Shown: one piece after another, positions 1 to 12,252 of the stretch | Layout: the number at the start of each line of letters is the position of its first letter | Numbering within the stretch: the first letter of the stretch is position 1 | From: Lycocorax pyrrhopterus obiensis | Lineage: Eukaryota; Chordata; Aves; Passeriformes; Paradisaeidae | Assembly: GCA_014706295.1 (NCBI GenBank) | Contig: JACSVZ010000016.1 | Span: 11,947,168-12,011,167, forward strand | DNA: 64,000 nucleotides | Direction: 5' to 3' | Program-made: the position numbers and the translations under genes | Notes under the pieces: model-generated | Seen by the model: the letters and a program-made list of their open reading frames with translations, nothing else | Databases searched by the model: none | Told to the model about the DNA's origin: nothing

Positions 1-2599
1 TGTGTGTTTCCTCGGAAAAGGCCTCATTGAAGGAGCAGTTTCAAGAAACTTCATTAATATTTAATAAAGATTTTAACTTGGGGACAAGAAAGGAAGATGC
101 TGAGACACTCTGGGTACCTTATTGTGTCATATTTAGTTGTTGATTAATGATGTTCTGCGTGAGGTTGATAACTGATGAATTTACTGTAATTAATAGTAAA
201 GATGGAAAGAAGACATTTCTGAGAGTGGAGAGTGAAAGGTGTGTGTGACTTTCAAGCAGTTCATGCAAACATGACATTTGGATCTTTATGCTGATGTCAG
301 AATTGCTTGGCTCAGAAGATGCAGAAGTTCAGGGGTTCAGAGCAGTTGTGCTTCTGAGGCTGGCCACTTCTAGCCTTTGAAGAGGTCTTCCAAGATGCAG
401 TCTCCTCACCCTTGCATTTCTACCTGTGTTTGGCCCATCGTAGTAGTGATATGTTTCAATTTCACTATATCTGGAATGTCAGCCTTTAGGAAATTCAGTC
501 TTTTCTGAAGCCATGAATTCAGATTTGTATTGCAAGCAAGAGACTGTTGCCAGATTCTGATGTTCATTAATTACTGCTAGAGGCAGGCTCTTTTCTCAGC
601 ATCCTGCTGAATGAACAGTCTGTCAGAGATTAGCTGTCCCACTACTTATGTTTCCTTCAGCAATTGCTGGACAGTTGGCAACACCTCCTCACACATCTCT
701 TTGCTCTCTTCTTATCATCATTGCTGAAGTAAGTTAATAATTTTGTCCATGAATGTCTTGAAAGAGGAGAAATTTTGAGATATTCTCTGTATCAGGTCCC
801 AAAAACCATAAGGAATTCAACTGAAATGGAAAAAAACCCCAAATACAATAGCTGTAGCTTGATCCAGGGTGTCTGATCAAAAAGGAGCATTGGCTGTAAT
901 ATCTCAGCCAGATTCCTGCTCTCTCTGGTTCACCTCTCCATTCCTAGTAGGCCAAAGAGGCTGCTGGTGTTCCCAGGAAGGCTGCTGAGAAGTTCCACCA
1001 TGGTCGAGTACATGGGATCCTATGGCATACTTTGCCTTGTAGGACGTAGGGTTATTATGGTGTGCCAACATCTAATACTTCTGTCTTTAACTCCCACGCC
1101 TTGAACACATTAGAATGATAATGTGCTCTCTGTTCCTTACCAAATCTGCAACAGGAAGTTTAGGTATTGAAACTCCCTTTTTCCAGCATTTGCTTTCAAT
1201 TCTTATGAGTCTCCTTTAATTTTTAGTTTGGTGTGTTAGCCAGTCTCCTGCATAAGCCAAATCTCCATGACCCCAATTACATCATACTTCTTTTAAACTA
1301 CTCTGTGCTGTATCTAAAAAAACCCTGCTAATTTGTTCCTTCTGCTGCTTCTATTTTTGTAGAAAGAATTGACTTGCACAGGACTCATGTTTTCTCCTCT
1401 GCTCTCCTCACCATTTCTCCAACTCATTTGCTCCCTGCTGCTGGGAGATTCTGCTTGTTAGTTGCTGTTTTAGGTTTATCCAGGATTACTTTTGCCCAAG
1501 ATTTAACTCTTGACAATCTATACAGTGTTCCACAGGAAAAAAAGGAATATTCCCCATGTGTTTTGTTTTGCTTTTTTTTTTTTTAAAGGAAAAAATAATC
1601 ATTTTCTGAAATGTTGACTGTGCATTTCTGTTAAAGTATACATATCTTAGCCAAGCATACTAGCTTATGGTTTCTTCCATTATTGTTGCTTATTTTTCTC
1701 TTCATTTTCCCTCTGTGATAATTTGTCTTTTTCTCATATTATTTGAAATAGACATTGCTTGCATTTTCTTGAAATGAAATTAGCTGTAACGCAGAAAATT
1801 CTTCAAACACTGCTGCCAAGAAATTGAAAAGCACTTAAGTGACTTAGAAAAGAGCTGTTTCCACAACCCAGCACGAGGTGTGGTGTTCCCAGATGGAAGC
1901 TGGCATCCTCCTCTGCCAGTGCAGTGTGCAAGGATACCAGCGTAGCTCCCACAAGTCTTATAGCTGCATGTTATTTGTTTTCATCTCCTAAATCACACGA
2001 GCAGTTTTGAACGGTTTTTCATATCTAACTACAAAGCAGGATGTGAAATTTAAACTGTCTGGCAAATACCAGAATGATTAACAGTGCTGCAATAAGATGC
2101 ATTCAACTTTAGTAACACAAATCCTCCACCAGAAACAGGGATGCACAACAGGCCACATATTTGAACGTGTCTGAGGCTGCTCCATATTTGCTGGCTTCTA
2201 AGTGATATCAGCAAGTTGGATTCTCTCTGGGAAATATTATCATTCAAAAGTGTTCCTTATCCCTACACTGTCATCTCCCTTCCTAGTTTGGGAGAAAATG
2301 CAACAGGGACAGAGATTGCTGAAATGCCCTTTTTAAGTGTGCACTTTAGTGTTTGAGTTGCAGTCACACAGACTTTCCCAAAGCTGTCAAGCCCTCTCTG
2401 TATGATCTGTGCGCTGCACAAACAAATGGTGAGAGTGATCACTAAAAACTTTGTAACTGATACAAACAAGAACAACTGATGAGGAAGTGGAATTACATCT
2501 AAACGTCATATATAGGAAGAATAACCAAAAAAGCCTTGGTCTCCTGACTTACAGCATAAAGTGTTCTATGCTGCTTCTGTCCTTCCTTCCTCATTTCAG
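1..2599. other. Non-coding stretch, no gene recognised
   Basis: AT-rich, CpG-poor sequence with no gene or interspersed repeat that I recognise. It contains a run of 13 T at 1572-1584. A 34-codon frame starts at a Kozak-perfect ATG at 1000 (see findings). Short open frames on both strands have no recognisable motif and no convincing splice sites. The stretch ends at a strong 3' splice-site-like pyrimidine tract just before 2600. Confidence 0.6.
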
Positions 2600-2734
2600 G
2601 ATGCTCATCTCATAAAGTTCACATTGAGTGCCACAGGAATCTCCAGCAGCTTCAAACCCCACAGCTCTGGTCCTCAGAGCATACCTCAGCTCTTTGCAAC
2701 ACCTCTCTCAGGTGTGCTCAGTTGGCCCTCCTGG
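2600..2734 (+). other. Exon-like segment, 45 open codons, unrecognised
   Basis: The segment is preceded by a long pyrimidine tract ending in CAG (ccttccttcctcatttcag) and followed by a good donor (CTGG|GTAAGG). It is exactly 135 bp and open in one phase-0 frame from GAT to TGG, so it would be a symmetric exon. The peptide is serine- and proline-rich (for example SSSFKPHSSGPQ) and matches no family I know. An open frame of 45 codons is common by chance, so the support comes mainly from the paired splice signals. It could be an exon of a non-coding RNA, an alternative exon, or a decoy. Confidence 0.2.
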
Positions 2735-5700
2735 GTAAGGAGACCTGCAAGACCAAGAGACAGCAACCAGGATTAGTGCAAGAAGGAACATTTGAGATTA
2801 GAGCAGTGTGAGAGTTTCACAAATACACGCTGTGGGCAATATAGAGGCTTTATGTCTTGGCACTTGGCAGAATGCAATTCAAAACATGTGCTGTTTGAAG
2901 AGATGAGTGGGAGAGAGAGACACAGAGAAAGCCTGGGAGAATACCAATGGATTACTTTTTTATTTTTTTGCCCTGTAATCCATGACTTCAAGGGTAAGGG
3001 TTTTGCTTACCTTTAAATTGGTACTGAATCTTCTGGACAGGAGCAAAAAGTATTCAAATTAACCAAACAAAATAGAGAAAATGTCTTATAGTACAAGGTC
3101 TGTAAAAAGAATAGAAAATGGGCTGAAGTGGAGAAATCCTGGCTGAATTCTGAAGGAGACTACTGTTGTGTGCTAAATAACCTTCTTTAGGCATTTCAGG
3201 TTACCTTTCTGAGTCCTGCAACATGTCTTTGAATGGCTGCCATGGTAACTATCATGGCTTCAGAGGGTGCAGCCTGGGCAAGGTGTTGAGCACACCTAGA
3301 GATTCCTTCAGCAGAGATACCTATACACTGTGGTGCCATTTGTGCTGGATTTTTCTAGCAGAGGGGCTGACTCGATGGGATACCTTGTGCATTGATGTGT
3401 GGAATATCTTGCTGCTGTGACTTGGCAGGTAACCTAAGAAAATGGCTTTTATTTTTTTGAAATATTTCTTTTCTTTGGGCTCTACAGGGAAAGCAACTGT
3501 GCACCATGGTGGCTGTCATCTGGCCTCCCACTTCCAGAGTTTTTTCACTTTAACAGACAGTAAATGGTCTCTAAACATATTCCATGTACCCTTCTGTGTT
3601 CCCTGACCCTCTGTGCGGCACATAGCCACACATCACAGGAGGCAGGACTATTCCAGAAATATGTAGATTTTCCTCTGGGAACATGTACAGAGTGGTGGGG
3701 ATGTGTGGGACATGGCAGAGGTCCTCCCTCAGCTCTCTGGGAGCAGACAGTCGGGCTGGAGGACTGGAACTGTGATGCAGGGACACTGAACTGAACCTGT
3801 GCCCATATCCTCCTCCGCCTCTCTTAAGCTTCTTCCTGTAACATCCAGCACAGCAGCTGTAGTGTTAACCAGTCTCCTCCAATTAGTGTCAAAACTCCTA
3901 ACTCTTATTTGGATAATTTTGTGTATAAAGCCCTCATAGCACTTGAAATGAAGCAGCTGCAGGGAGAAAAAAAATAGTAAAAAAATATACATTAGCAAAG
4001 GTGTTACCAAAAAGAAGTGTGATTTTAAATTTCATTGCAATTCTAGGTGGTGCAGATAATTTGAAAGGGTTCAAATAAGTAGATTTAGCTGAAAAGAACG
4101 ATAAATTTTTGGTATTGTTTTAAAATATTGAGCTCAATAACACCTTAGATTTTTTTTTGCAGCTTACAGAAAGTGGACAAAACAAATCAGACTGCACTTT
4201 AGAGCCTTAAAGAATGCTGCATTGTCAGAATAAAACCCAAAGCAGTTTCATAGGAGTTAGTGAGGTTGGATTAAAGTCTTTCAGATTCATGGAATTTGAG
4301 GACAGATTGTATCAGGGATCAGAACACCCAAAATAACTAAGAGACTGCTGCAAAGTCTGGCTTAGGAGAAACAAGATTGTTGAAAGTAGGAGAGCACAGA
4401 CGTTTTGGCAGGAAGATGATATAATGACTCAGTGGACTTAGTTTGCAAAACAAAGAATTGGAATTGCTTGCTATGCTGGGAAAAAAATAAAAAAGGACTG
4501 GAAAATACAGAGAGTGATTCTGAATAAAATCCAAAATGCAAATAATGCAGCAGAATGGTCAGCCCTAAACAGTGCCTTGCCTTTACACAAAGGTGCAATG
4601 CTTGCATTAAGCAAAAGTATTTTCTGACAGCCCACAGACAATGACAAATACAAGGACTTACACGTGTGCTCGTACATATTTGTCACACTGCAGATTGAAG
4701 GAGGACACTGCAGAGCAAGGAGAACCAAAGGATAAAAGATTTCTTTACACAGTTTTTTTAGGAAATGGTTGCACCTCTTGTTTCAAACATTTACTTGAAC
4801 ATAAATAGTCTTTTGCTGCTTTGTTTGTAACAAGTTCTCGCCAGACAGTGACCAAATTGCAAATCACACGTTCCACTTCCAGCTTCCTTTTCTCTGGTGC
4901 TCAGTAGTGTAAATGTTGCTGTATTAAAAGTGCACCTTGTTACTTGCTCAGTTGTGCCCAGTGAAGCTCACACAGCTGTGGACTCTGACTTCTGACAAGT
5001 GTGGATACACAGCAGCAGTGGTACTGTAGTGTAAGTAATGGTCTTTTTTATCTGCAAAATTTAGTTTTTGGTCCCTCAGAAGGAAGGAAAATTAACATTC
5101 AGGAAAAGACTACAAGTTTGAAAAATGAGTGGAAAAAGTGAGTGGGACTAACAAAGCTTTGTTTAGTTTAACACAATTAAAAAAGGAGAGATGAAATAGT
5201 ATATATTTGCTCCTCTTAATGGGATTTAATTAAATCACCTTTATTTATTTAAAATTAATATGATTAAACTGAATGTAAAGGGATAAGAGTGAACAGGAGG
5301 AACACCAAGAAGGAGAAACCATTTAAGAGAAAAGACAATGTCTGACCCAGACAAAGCTCCATATAACTTATTGATGAGTAAATATATATCTCATACTGGA
5401 AAGTACAGGGATCAATCAGCTGTGGAGCAGTTCAGTAACAGTAACAGTGTGGTTAAATCCACAAGTGAGATCTCAAGACAGACTGTATAAATTGTGTTGG
5501 CTCTAAATCAGGATCTTAGGACATTACCACCTTTAGTACTAGGAAGGTTTGGAATCAAAGCACTGTCCAAATTCCACATTCCTGTACCTCCAGGTTTTCT
5601 GATTAACCTGAAACATGAAGTTTGGGTAGGTCAGTCCTCAAGGCAGGGAGGTTGTGTTGGTGCTGCCCCCCAAAAGTACTTGTTTCGTTTACCATTCATT

Positions 5701-6713
5701 CTTTGTCTCTCATGAGCAACTGTACTATAGAGTTTTTAGTGAATTACTGTGCAACAGATCACAAAATATTATTGTGACTCTTGCTTTTTTTGAGGTTTTT
5801 CAAGCTAAAAGTTTTACTTTTTTTTTTTTGGTTGTTACATAAATAGAGCAGAAAAATATTTGTATTCATGGTAGTTGCCTTATTTAGGGCTGAGGTTCTT
5901 CTGAAGGATCAGTCTCATGCTGGAGTGAGACAGAGTCTGCTTCAGTGTCTTGCATTCCAAATGAGATTCTGACATCCCAGAAAATATTGTTCTATGCACA
6001 CAGTTTCATGTGATTCATGAAGGTACCATTGAGGATTCATTTTGTATTATTTTGGAGATATTTTTCATTGCTGGCAAAGAGGTGAACATTTATCTGTATG
6101 TAAAATAGAAACCCAATATGCCCGTTGAAAACTAATCATGAAAAATGTCAGAGGAAATTTTTTAAACTACAGCTTTTTTTTTGCAATCAGGTAAAATAGC
6201 ATGCATTTGGATCTGGATATTATTTTCTGTGGAGGATGAGAACAACAATTTGTTTCTTTCTAGATCTACCTTTTCATTATGCAGTTGTACAGACTGTAAT
6301 ACAAAGAACATGAAATGGTAATTCCTCATGGTTTGATAATAAGAATTAATATAAATAAAATTATTAAATAATGTATGAAAACACATTACAAAAATACTTT
6401 GAATAATATTTCATGAAAGAGAAAGATTTTAACTTTTTCCATGAATCTGGGCACGTGCTATTGATTTATAACTCCTGAAGGAGAAACAATCAGGTCAACC
6501 AGTATTGCATCATTGCCAAGCTATTTAATGGAACTTTCTTTCCAGACCATGCTTTTGACAGGTTTCATACTCCTAAGAAAAATCCCATTATTATCAACTC
6601 ATTATTAGTTTTCATCGAAGGCAGAGGGTCAGGTCACAAACCCTTTCTCAAAGACTCTGTGACTATTGCTTTCGCTTCCAGAGATAAATAAGGAAATGAT
6701 GGATGAAGCTTAC
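2735..6713. other. Non-coding stretch, no gene recognised
   Basis: AT-rich sequence with short homopolymer runs, including 11 T at 5819-5829. Open frames of up to about 93 codons on either strand (such as 3729-4010 on the - strand) are compositionally nondescript. If the exon at 6714-6846 is real, this is intron 3' of it on the - strand. I did not find the following exon, which would have to start in phase 0. Confidence 0.55.
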
Positions 6714-6846
6714 CACAGTTAAATTATCAGTGGGAAATTCATTGGCTGGTCCACTGGGGTAAAGGAATTTCATAAATTCAATAAACCACCAGCAGTATAA
6801 TGTGTAGATATACATGGGAGATGCAAAAGCCCAGAGATCGACCAAG
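6714..6846 (-). CDS. Putative internal coding exon of an unidentified membrane protein
   Basis: On the - strand a pyrimidine-rich acceptor (gtttctgtctttctaatcag) precedes this 133-bp block, and a good donor (CTGTG|GTAAGC) follows it. Only one of the three frames is open throughout: one base completing an upstream codon, then 44 codons ending in phase 0. Residues about 11-30 (MYIYTLYCWWFIEFMKFLYP) are aromatic and hydrophobic, as in a transmembrane helix or interfacial segment. A polar loop follows, containing PSGPANEF and an NLT N-glycosylation sequon near its end. This suggests a fragment of a multi-pass membrane protein, but I could not match it to a family. No phase-compatible neighbouring exon was found, so the gene would need long introns on both sides. 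A 44-codon open frame alone is weak evidence; the two splice sites and the non-repetitive peptide raise it. It could still be a chance exon-like segment. Confidence 0.4.
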
Positions 6847-9389
6847 CTGATTAGAAAGACAGAAACACATTAAAATGAATGACTGGTAGGCTCTGGAGGA
6901 GGCTGTTTGATGTGGATAAGCTTCATGCTGTGCATCTCTGCTGGTAGCAAAAATAGCTGGAAATTGTGTAGGGACAGCCTTGTAGATGGTGCAAGTGGCT
7001 GGCACAGTAGGTGGAGGGGAGAAGCCAAATACTTTCCAATTTGTTTCTACCAGGCCTTTGTGACTTTCTTCTCCGTCAGTAATAATGAACAAAGTTTTTT
7101 CCAAACAATGTTAAAGACTTTGGGAAAGAAATGCCTTTATTTAGCATGGATTGTTTCTCAGCCATTTTTTGATACTTCTGAGCGTGGCAAGCAAATAATT
7201 CCTTACTTGTCTATCAGTTCCACTGATTTTATTACAATTCTGCAGACACCTCAGTACAACAAATATGTAAGACTATATTTAAAATTAAAAAATTGCTGAA
7301 TGCTGTGTAGTATAAGGTATTAGTCTGTTTAATAACGGACTCTGACACTCAGAACCGCTTTGTAACATTACCAACAAGTCTAGCCTGTGGCAAGCAAAGA
7401 AATTTTATCTGTTACACTGAGCACAAAAATTAAGATTTGGTCTTTCTTAGGACTAGTAACTTAAAACTATTGCTTCATTACATTTTGTCTGCTTCATTAC
7501 TGATAATTTCCTTTACAACCACTATAACTTATAACCATTTGTGAAAGATCTAAATGCTTTTTGTACATGTACAGCTTTTTTTTCCCTCACAGTCAAATAG
7601 AGCTTCTATCTTCTGTCTCAATTCACTATTTTATGAACACTGAAGGAGGGGAGAAACTGATGATAGAAACAAAGAGTGTTTTATAAAGTGAAGAAATGGG
7701 AGTTTTTCTGTGATATTTTTGACTCAAGCGTTGGTCGTGTTGCATCTCTCTGCTGCACTAATTGGTATTCTATTTCTGTTTGAAGTAGTGCTGAATCAGG
7801 GCTGCTTATACATGACTTCTTAGGCTTTCTGTGGATTTGCTATAATATATTACTCATGGAAGCTGTCCTCATCGATGTTACCAAAGCAATGCATGTAGAT
7901 CCCATCACAAACGGAGAGCCTGTTGTGCAAACACCTCTGTGTTTGTTCAGACACGCTGCTCATACCCGCTGTAAGACCTGTCTGTAGAGTACCACTGATC
8001 TGTAAAGGGACTAGGAAATACTGCATATAGCAGGAAACAGCACAGCTCCAATTCACATCTTGTTCATCCTTGTTCAGGGAATGTCACCTCTCGGGAGAGT
8101 GTACCCGTTGGTAAAGCTTACAGTGTAATTGCAAATTACACATGGATCCAATATTTGCTGAAATAATTAAATAAGAAAATTGGACTCTCTGAATTTGCTA
8201 TGAATTTATACCCAGTTTTCCATGCTGTTCATTTCATTGTGTGTTGCTGCAAGACACAGGTACCCAATGTTTTACAGAAGGCTGGCCACGGTCATTTTTC
8301 AGTCTCATTTAGGATCAAACCCTTCACACACTGACTCTGGGCCTGGCACAGGGGGAAGGGACCCAGTAGCTCCAACAATCTCCTGCTGGAGTCTGAGCCC
8401 TCCGGCAGAGGAGGGACAAGAGCCAGCTCCAGCTGCACTCCTGAGAGAGTTGTTTACAGGAACTTGCTTTCCCTGCTCCACTCTGTTGTCTGTTGGGAGG
8501 ACAAATGGTATTCCTGTTTTATTTAGAGACTGCATGACACAATGTACCTGCTTAGGTTCAACAGCTACTAAGCATTAAATAGATTGGTTTGGTTATGCCC
8601 GAGGGGGACCGATAATTGCTGTGGGGCAACACTGAGTTGTCCCTTGGGAGGCAACACTCCCCTCCCTCTTAATCCAAATGTATTTGTGAATGGGAAAGAA
8701 TGAAAGAATTGGAAGATTATTTCTCTTAGTCCAGCTTGTAAAGTAGCACGTTTTATGATTAAAAGAATTTCTTTTAAAAATAGCTCATTAAAAATTACGG
8801 TATAAAAAAAGTTTGAATCTCGAGCTAGATAAAAATGAGGAAATATTTGGGTGCACACTGAAAGAGAAGCCTGACCATGGGACAATTTCTTGCCTGCAAT
8901 TCTGTTTCGCAGCCTGTGGAGTCTTGGGAGGGAGCCCAGCATTGGTACAGTACAAACTTATCTGATACTTGAAGCACAAAACACGGTGTGCTTTCTTGCT
9001 TTCTGAACACGTGATTTCGGCCTGAATCCAAAGGGGCATCTTGGGATTTTTGTTTGATGACCAGCAGACAAGGTATCATTTGGTGACTGTCATGTTATCT
9101 GGGCTTTAAATTGACACTCGTCTAGAGTAATGCAAGAAACGTTTGTGGTTTCTTCTTTCTATTTTTCTGCCAAAATACAGATATGTTTTATTTTGGAAAT
9201 ACCGATTTCTGTTTTGTACAAGTGTATTTTTAACATAAAATAAGAACAAGGTAAAACATTGAAAATTGTTACCAAAAACATGTTCATTAGAGATCCTTCC
9301 AAGGACTCGGTTTTATTCATAAAATAAATAATCAGAGAGTACAAAAATTTTAAAATGTAAATGTAAAGGTGCATTTTATTAAATGTAAA
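6847..9389. other. Non-coding stretch with one weak exon-like segment
   Basis: Probably intron or intergenic DNA. It includes a weak exon-like block at 7882-7999 on the - strand, listed separately. The + strand frame 6907-7299 (130 codons) starts next to the putative exon, but its peptide is featureless and it lacks splice signals. A locally GC-richer patch at 8330-8480 opens several frames at once without a recognisable product. No interspersed repeat was recognised. Confidence 0.5.
7882..7999 (-). other. Weak exon-like segment, 39 open codons
   Basis: On the - strand the acceptor-like sequence ttcctagtccctttacag is followed by 118 bp open in frame, ending at a moderate donor (TTTG|GTAACA). 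The peptide includes SEQTQRCLHNRLSVCDGIY and has four cysteines, with no known motif. It would end in phase 1, which does not fit the first base of the 6714-6846 exon, so the two are not directly consecutive exons. Chance is a reasonable explanation. Confidence 0.12.
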
Positions 9390-9406
9390 ATATATATATA
9401 TATATA
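9390..9406. repeat. (TA)8 microsatellite
   Basis: An uninterrupted TA dinucleotide run inside an AT-rich neighbourhood. It is a simple repeat with no associated gene. Confidence 0.9.
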
Positions 9407-11719
9407 GTAAGGAAAATAAGTAGAAAGGTTGGAATACAATTGGAAGATGAGGAAATAGAAACACAAAAACAAAGTCATCTTTGTTCTGGTGCTGCAGCAA
9501 TCTGCGTTTTCAGCACTCTGTACTGATGGTTTCACTGTCAAGCTTTTGCATGAAAAACCAGAGGACAATAAATTCCCAGGCAGTGCTCAACAGCAAAGAA
9601 CACGACACAGCTCCTTTGTGAACTTCAAACAACTGGCGCTGCTGGAGCACACAGTTCAGAGAGCTCCTCTGCTGCTTGACTGATGCAAGATCTCTCGATC
9701 TGTACAAATACAGAAAGAATTTTGTGTGTGCAGAGCTTCACACGAGAGCTGCTGCTGAAATGTTAGCAGTCAGTCTGAGGCCTCTTTGAAAATGTGATCC
9801 TGAGGAATTTTACACATGGACAAATATGAATATTATGATTATCATCCTAGAAATCAGCATGTCAGAAGGAGGGATGGGATGTGGCGGGGAGTGTAGCGAG
9901 TTCCTTGTTCACAGGAACAGTCCTGTGGCACTCACTGGCACTGTGGGCACTTGGGCTGAGGGCACAGCACTTGGATGCCAACATCCAAAGTTACCCCAGA
10001 GTCTTCCTGGCCTTAGAGTTTAGGGGATCATAAAGGCCTTGTGTAGCATCATGTCTATTCCTCTCAGATCTGCATCTAAGAGGATGCAGAAGTGTTAAAA
10101 AAGGCGTTTTATTGCTTTTCATGATTGGCACCTCAATGTTCTTCCTCTCTCTCTTTTTTTTTCTCTTTAGATTTGTTTAATTGAAAACAAATAGTGTGAA
10201 TGAATTATTGTAGATTAGAACATATGAGAATTCTAATCCTCTTCAATTAATATGGAAGACACCAGAATGGTAACTATACCTACAGAGTTGTTAGTGGTTC
10301 ATTTTCTTGCTCTTTCTATTTGGGCTGTAAGTGCCCAGAAGAGATTCCACTGAGAGCTTTTTTACTGCTGTCATTCTCACACTCTCAAGAAAATACATAT
10401 TTATGGCTCTTTGCATGAAATACCATGCACATAAAAGTCAGCAGCTAAGATCCCATTTATTTGAGGAGATTAAGATTTCATTTTCTGAGTCATCTTTTTG
10501 TGTCAGCAATGACAGTATTTACAAGTTCTCCACTCATACTAGATTTTTTTTATTATTGTTATTGCAGTAGGATTAGTTCTATTAATAATTTTAAAAAGTA
10601 AAATGTTTGTAACATGCAGGGTTTCATCTTGGTTCCATTGCTTGTTCTTGTAAACCATACTGCCACAGAAAACATGGAATCACTGAGGGTAAATTGCATA
10701 AAAAAATCAGGCAGATATGGCAAAGGGCTGGTGCTAAAGAAAGATTTTCTTTTTTGCAAGAAAGGTGAGTTGCTAACGTTTCAATAAAGCCAGATGTCAT
10801 AAAATGAGAGCAGAAGGTAACCATAACAATGAAAGTTTGCCTAGTAATTCCAGCTTAATATGTGTCTTTCAGTTGCTTTTGAATTGTAACATTTCAGATT
10901 GAAATTGAGCTTATTCCCACTCACAGTATTGTTTTGAGTAGTCCAAACTGGTGTTTAAGCTTCAACAAATGATTGCATATTTTTTAGATCTGTTAGGGGC
11001 GAGAATGGCTCTTTGACCATTCCAGTTTCTTGGTGGATGTGTGGGTTTTTCCTTTGTTTTTGGTGGGAATTTTTTGCTTCTTTTTCTTTTCTTTTTCCTA
11101 GGAATATCATTTACTGTCAAGAGCTTGTGGCAGAAATTTCCGTTAGTGCAAATGCAGTAAAGATCATTAGCTGCTTGCTGCTGCAATTTTCAAGCACTTC
11201 ATGTGCAGGAAGCAGGATCCATAATCATAGTGTAGCTGTAGCTTCTGTGGACAGGACACAGAAAAATGCTTGATACTGCCCATCTTGTCCACCCTGAGAG
11301 GTGAAGTTGCACAAATTAATCTTTAGACTAGAAGGTTAAGGCCGCAGAGCGTGAGCTTGATGATAGACTTGGTGACTGCTGGTTGGTTTTTTTCCCTGCA
11401 GCCACCTCATATCTCAGGTTTGTGTTTTGAAGTCACTTTGGTCTCTCTGTTTTTTGTGATTGCAGGAGAAACACTGTCCTTTTACTAGAAGCAGTTTAAG
11501 GAGATCTTTTCTGCCACAGACTTTAGGTACAGTGACTAAGCGTGGACTGAAAATTTTTGTTCTGCTATGTTGAATTTGGGAAACTTTTGGGAAGCTTTCT
11601 CTTCAGAATATAATACAGGCTTACTGATGGTAGACCTGTTTGCTTGTCCTCAGCTTTGCAAAATGCACTAAGGCTCTGCTCTAGCTGTGGTGTTTGCTGT
11701 CCTTTGAAGTCTCATCTAT
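9407..11719. other. Non-coding stretch, no gene recognised
   Basis: No gene or interspersed repeat was recognised. A short inverted repeat pairs 10213-10220 with 10231-10238 (8-bp perfect stem, 10-nt loop), too small to call an RNA gene. Pyrimidine tracts ending in AG occur near 10180 and 11400 but are not paired with convincing donors and open frames. Confidence 0.5.
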
Positions 11720-11952
11720 TGAGGATTTTGCATTTGAAAAGTAGCCACTGCTCTGAATATGCTCAAGTTACTCACTAGTGTTTTCACTGTGCCAGAGGTA
11801 AATCAATTCCGTGAAATTCCTAGTCCCAGAGATATGATTTCAGTGAGATCATCTCTCTCTTAGTGTTGCTTCCACTGAGATCAAACTTTCTTAGAAGAGA
11901 AAAAAATATCTGTGCCATTAGAGCCACATTGCATCTTCAGGGCTTCAGGGAG
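11720..11952. repeat. Diverged tandem duplication, copy A
   Basis: This segment aligns by eye with 12016-12252, displaced by 296-300 bp. Shared anchors in the same order include ggattttg at the start, gaaaag, agttact, agtgttttca, tttcagtg, acttcca/gcttcca followed by tgagatca, an A-run, and a ctatgtcatta/ctgtgccatta block. Identity looks like roughly 65-75%, with small indels, so the duplication is old. I recognise no known repeat family in it. It does not encode a conserved protein: open frames in the two copies do not correspond. Confidence 0.7.
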
Positions 11953-12015
11953 GGGAGCACAATGCCACTGCAAAGCTCTACAGAGAGCCTTTCTTTCTTT
12001 AGCAGCATAAATACC

Positions 12016-12252
12016 AAGGATTTTGCTATTGAAAAGAAACTGCTTTTACGAATATATTTTAGTTACTGTTAATAGTGTTTTCATTGTGTCAAAAGTGTAT
12101 TGAATTTCTTCCAATAAAGCTCTATCTCCTGAGACACAGTTTCAGTGGGAGCATTTCTTACTGTCACTTCCATTGAGATCATGATTGCTTGGAAGGCAAA
12201 AAATAGTAACTATGTCATTAAAGTTATACCATATCAGTAGGACTTGGAAAGA
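12016..12252. repeat. Diverged tandem duplication, copy B
   Basis: This is the second copy of the unit at 11720-11952, in the same orientation. The intervening 60 bp may be the remainder of the unit, since pyrimidine-rich sequence follows both copies. I saw no third copy upstream or downstream. It may be a local duplication, or two insertions of an ancient undescribed interspersed element. Confidence 0.7.

Noticed and set aside
6714..6846. Resemblance of the LYP-x-G part of the putative exon to 3-hydroxyacyl-CoA dehydratase (HACD) proteins
   Set aside because: Only a few residues match and the catalytic-region pattern known for that family is not present, so no gene name was given.
6907..7299. 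A 130-codon + strand frame next to the putative membrane-protein exon
   Set aside because: No domain, no splice signals and an AT-rich chance-like composition. It is on the opposite strand from the splice-bounded exon.
8568..8942. A 124-codon - strand frame
   Set aside because: No domain; it overlaps other frames of similar length on the same strand in different phases.
10213..10238. An 8-bp perfect stem with a 10-nt loop, considered as a microRNA hairpin
   Set aside because: The stem does not extend beyond 8 bp; a microRNA precursor needs about 22-30 paired bases.
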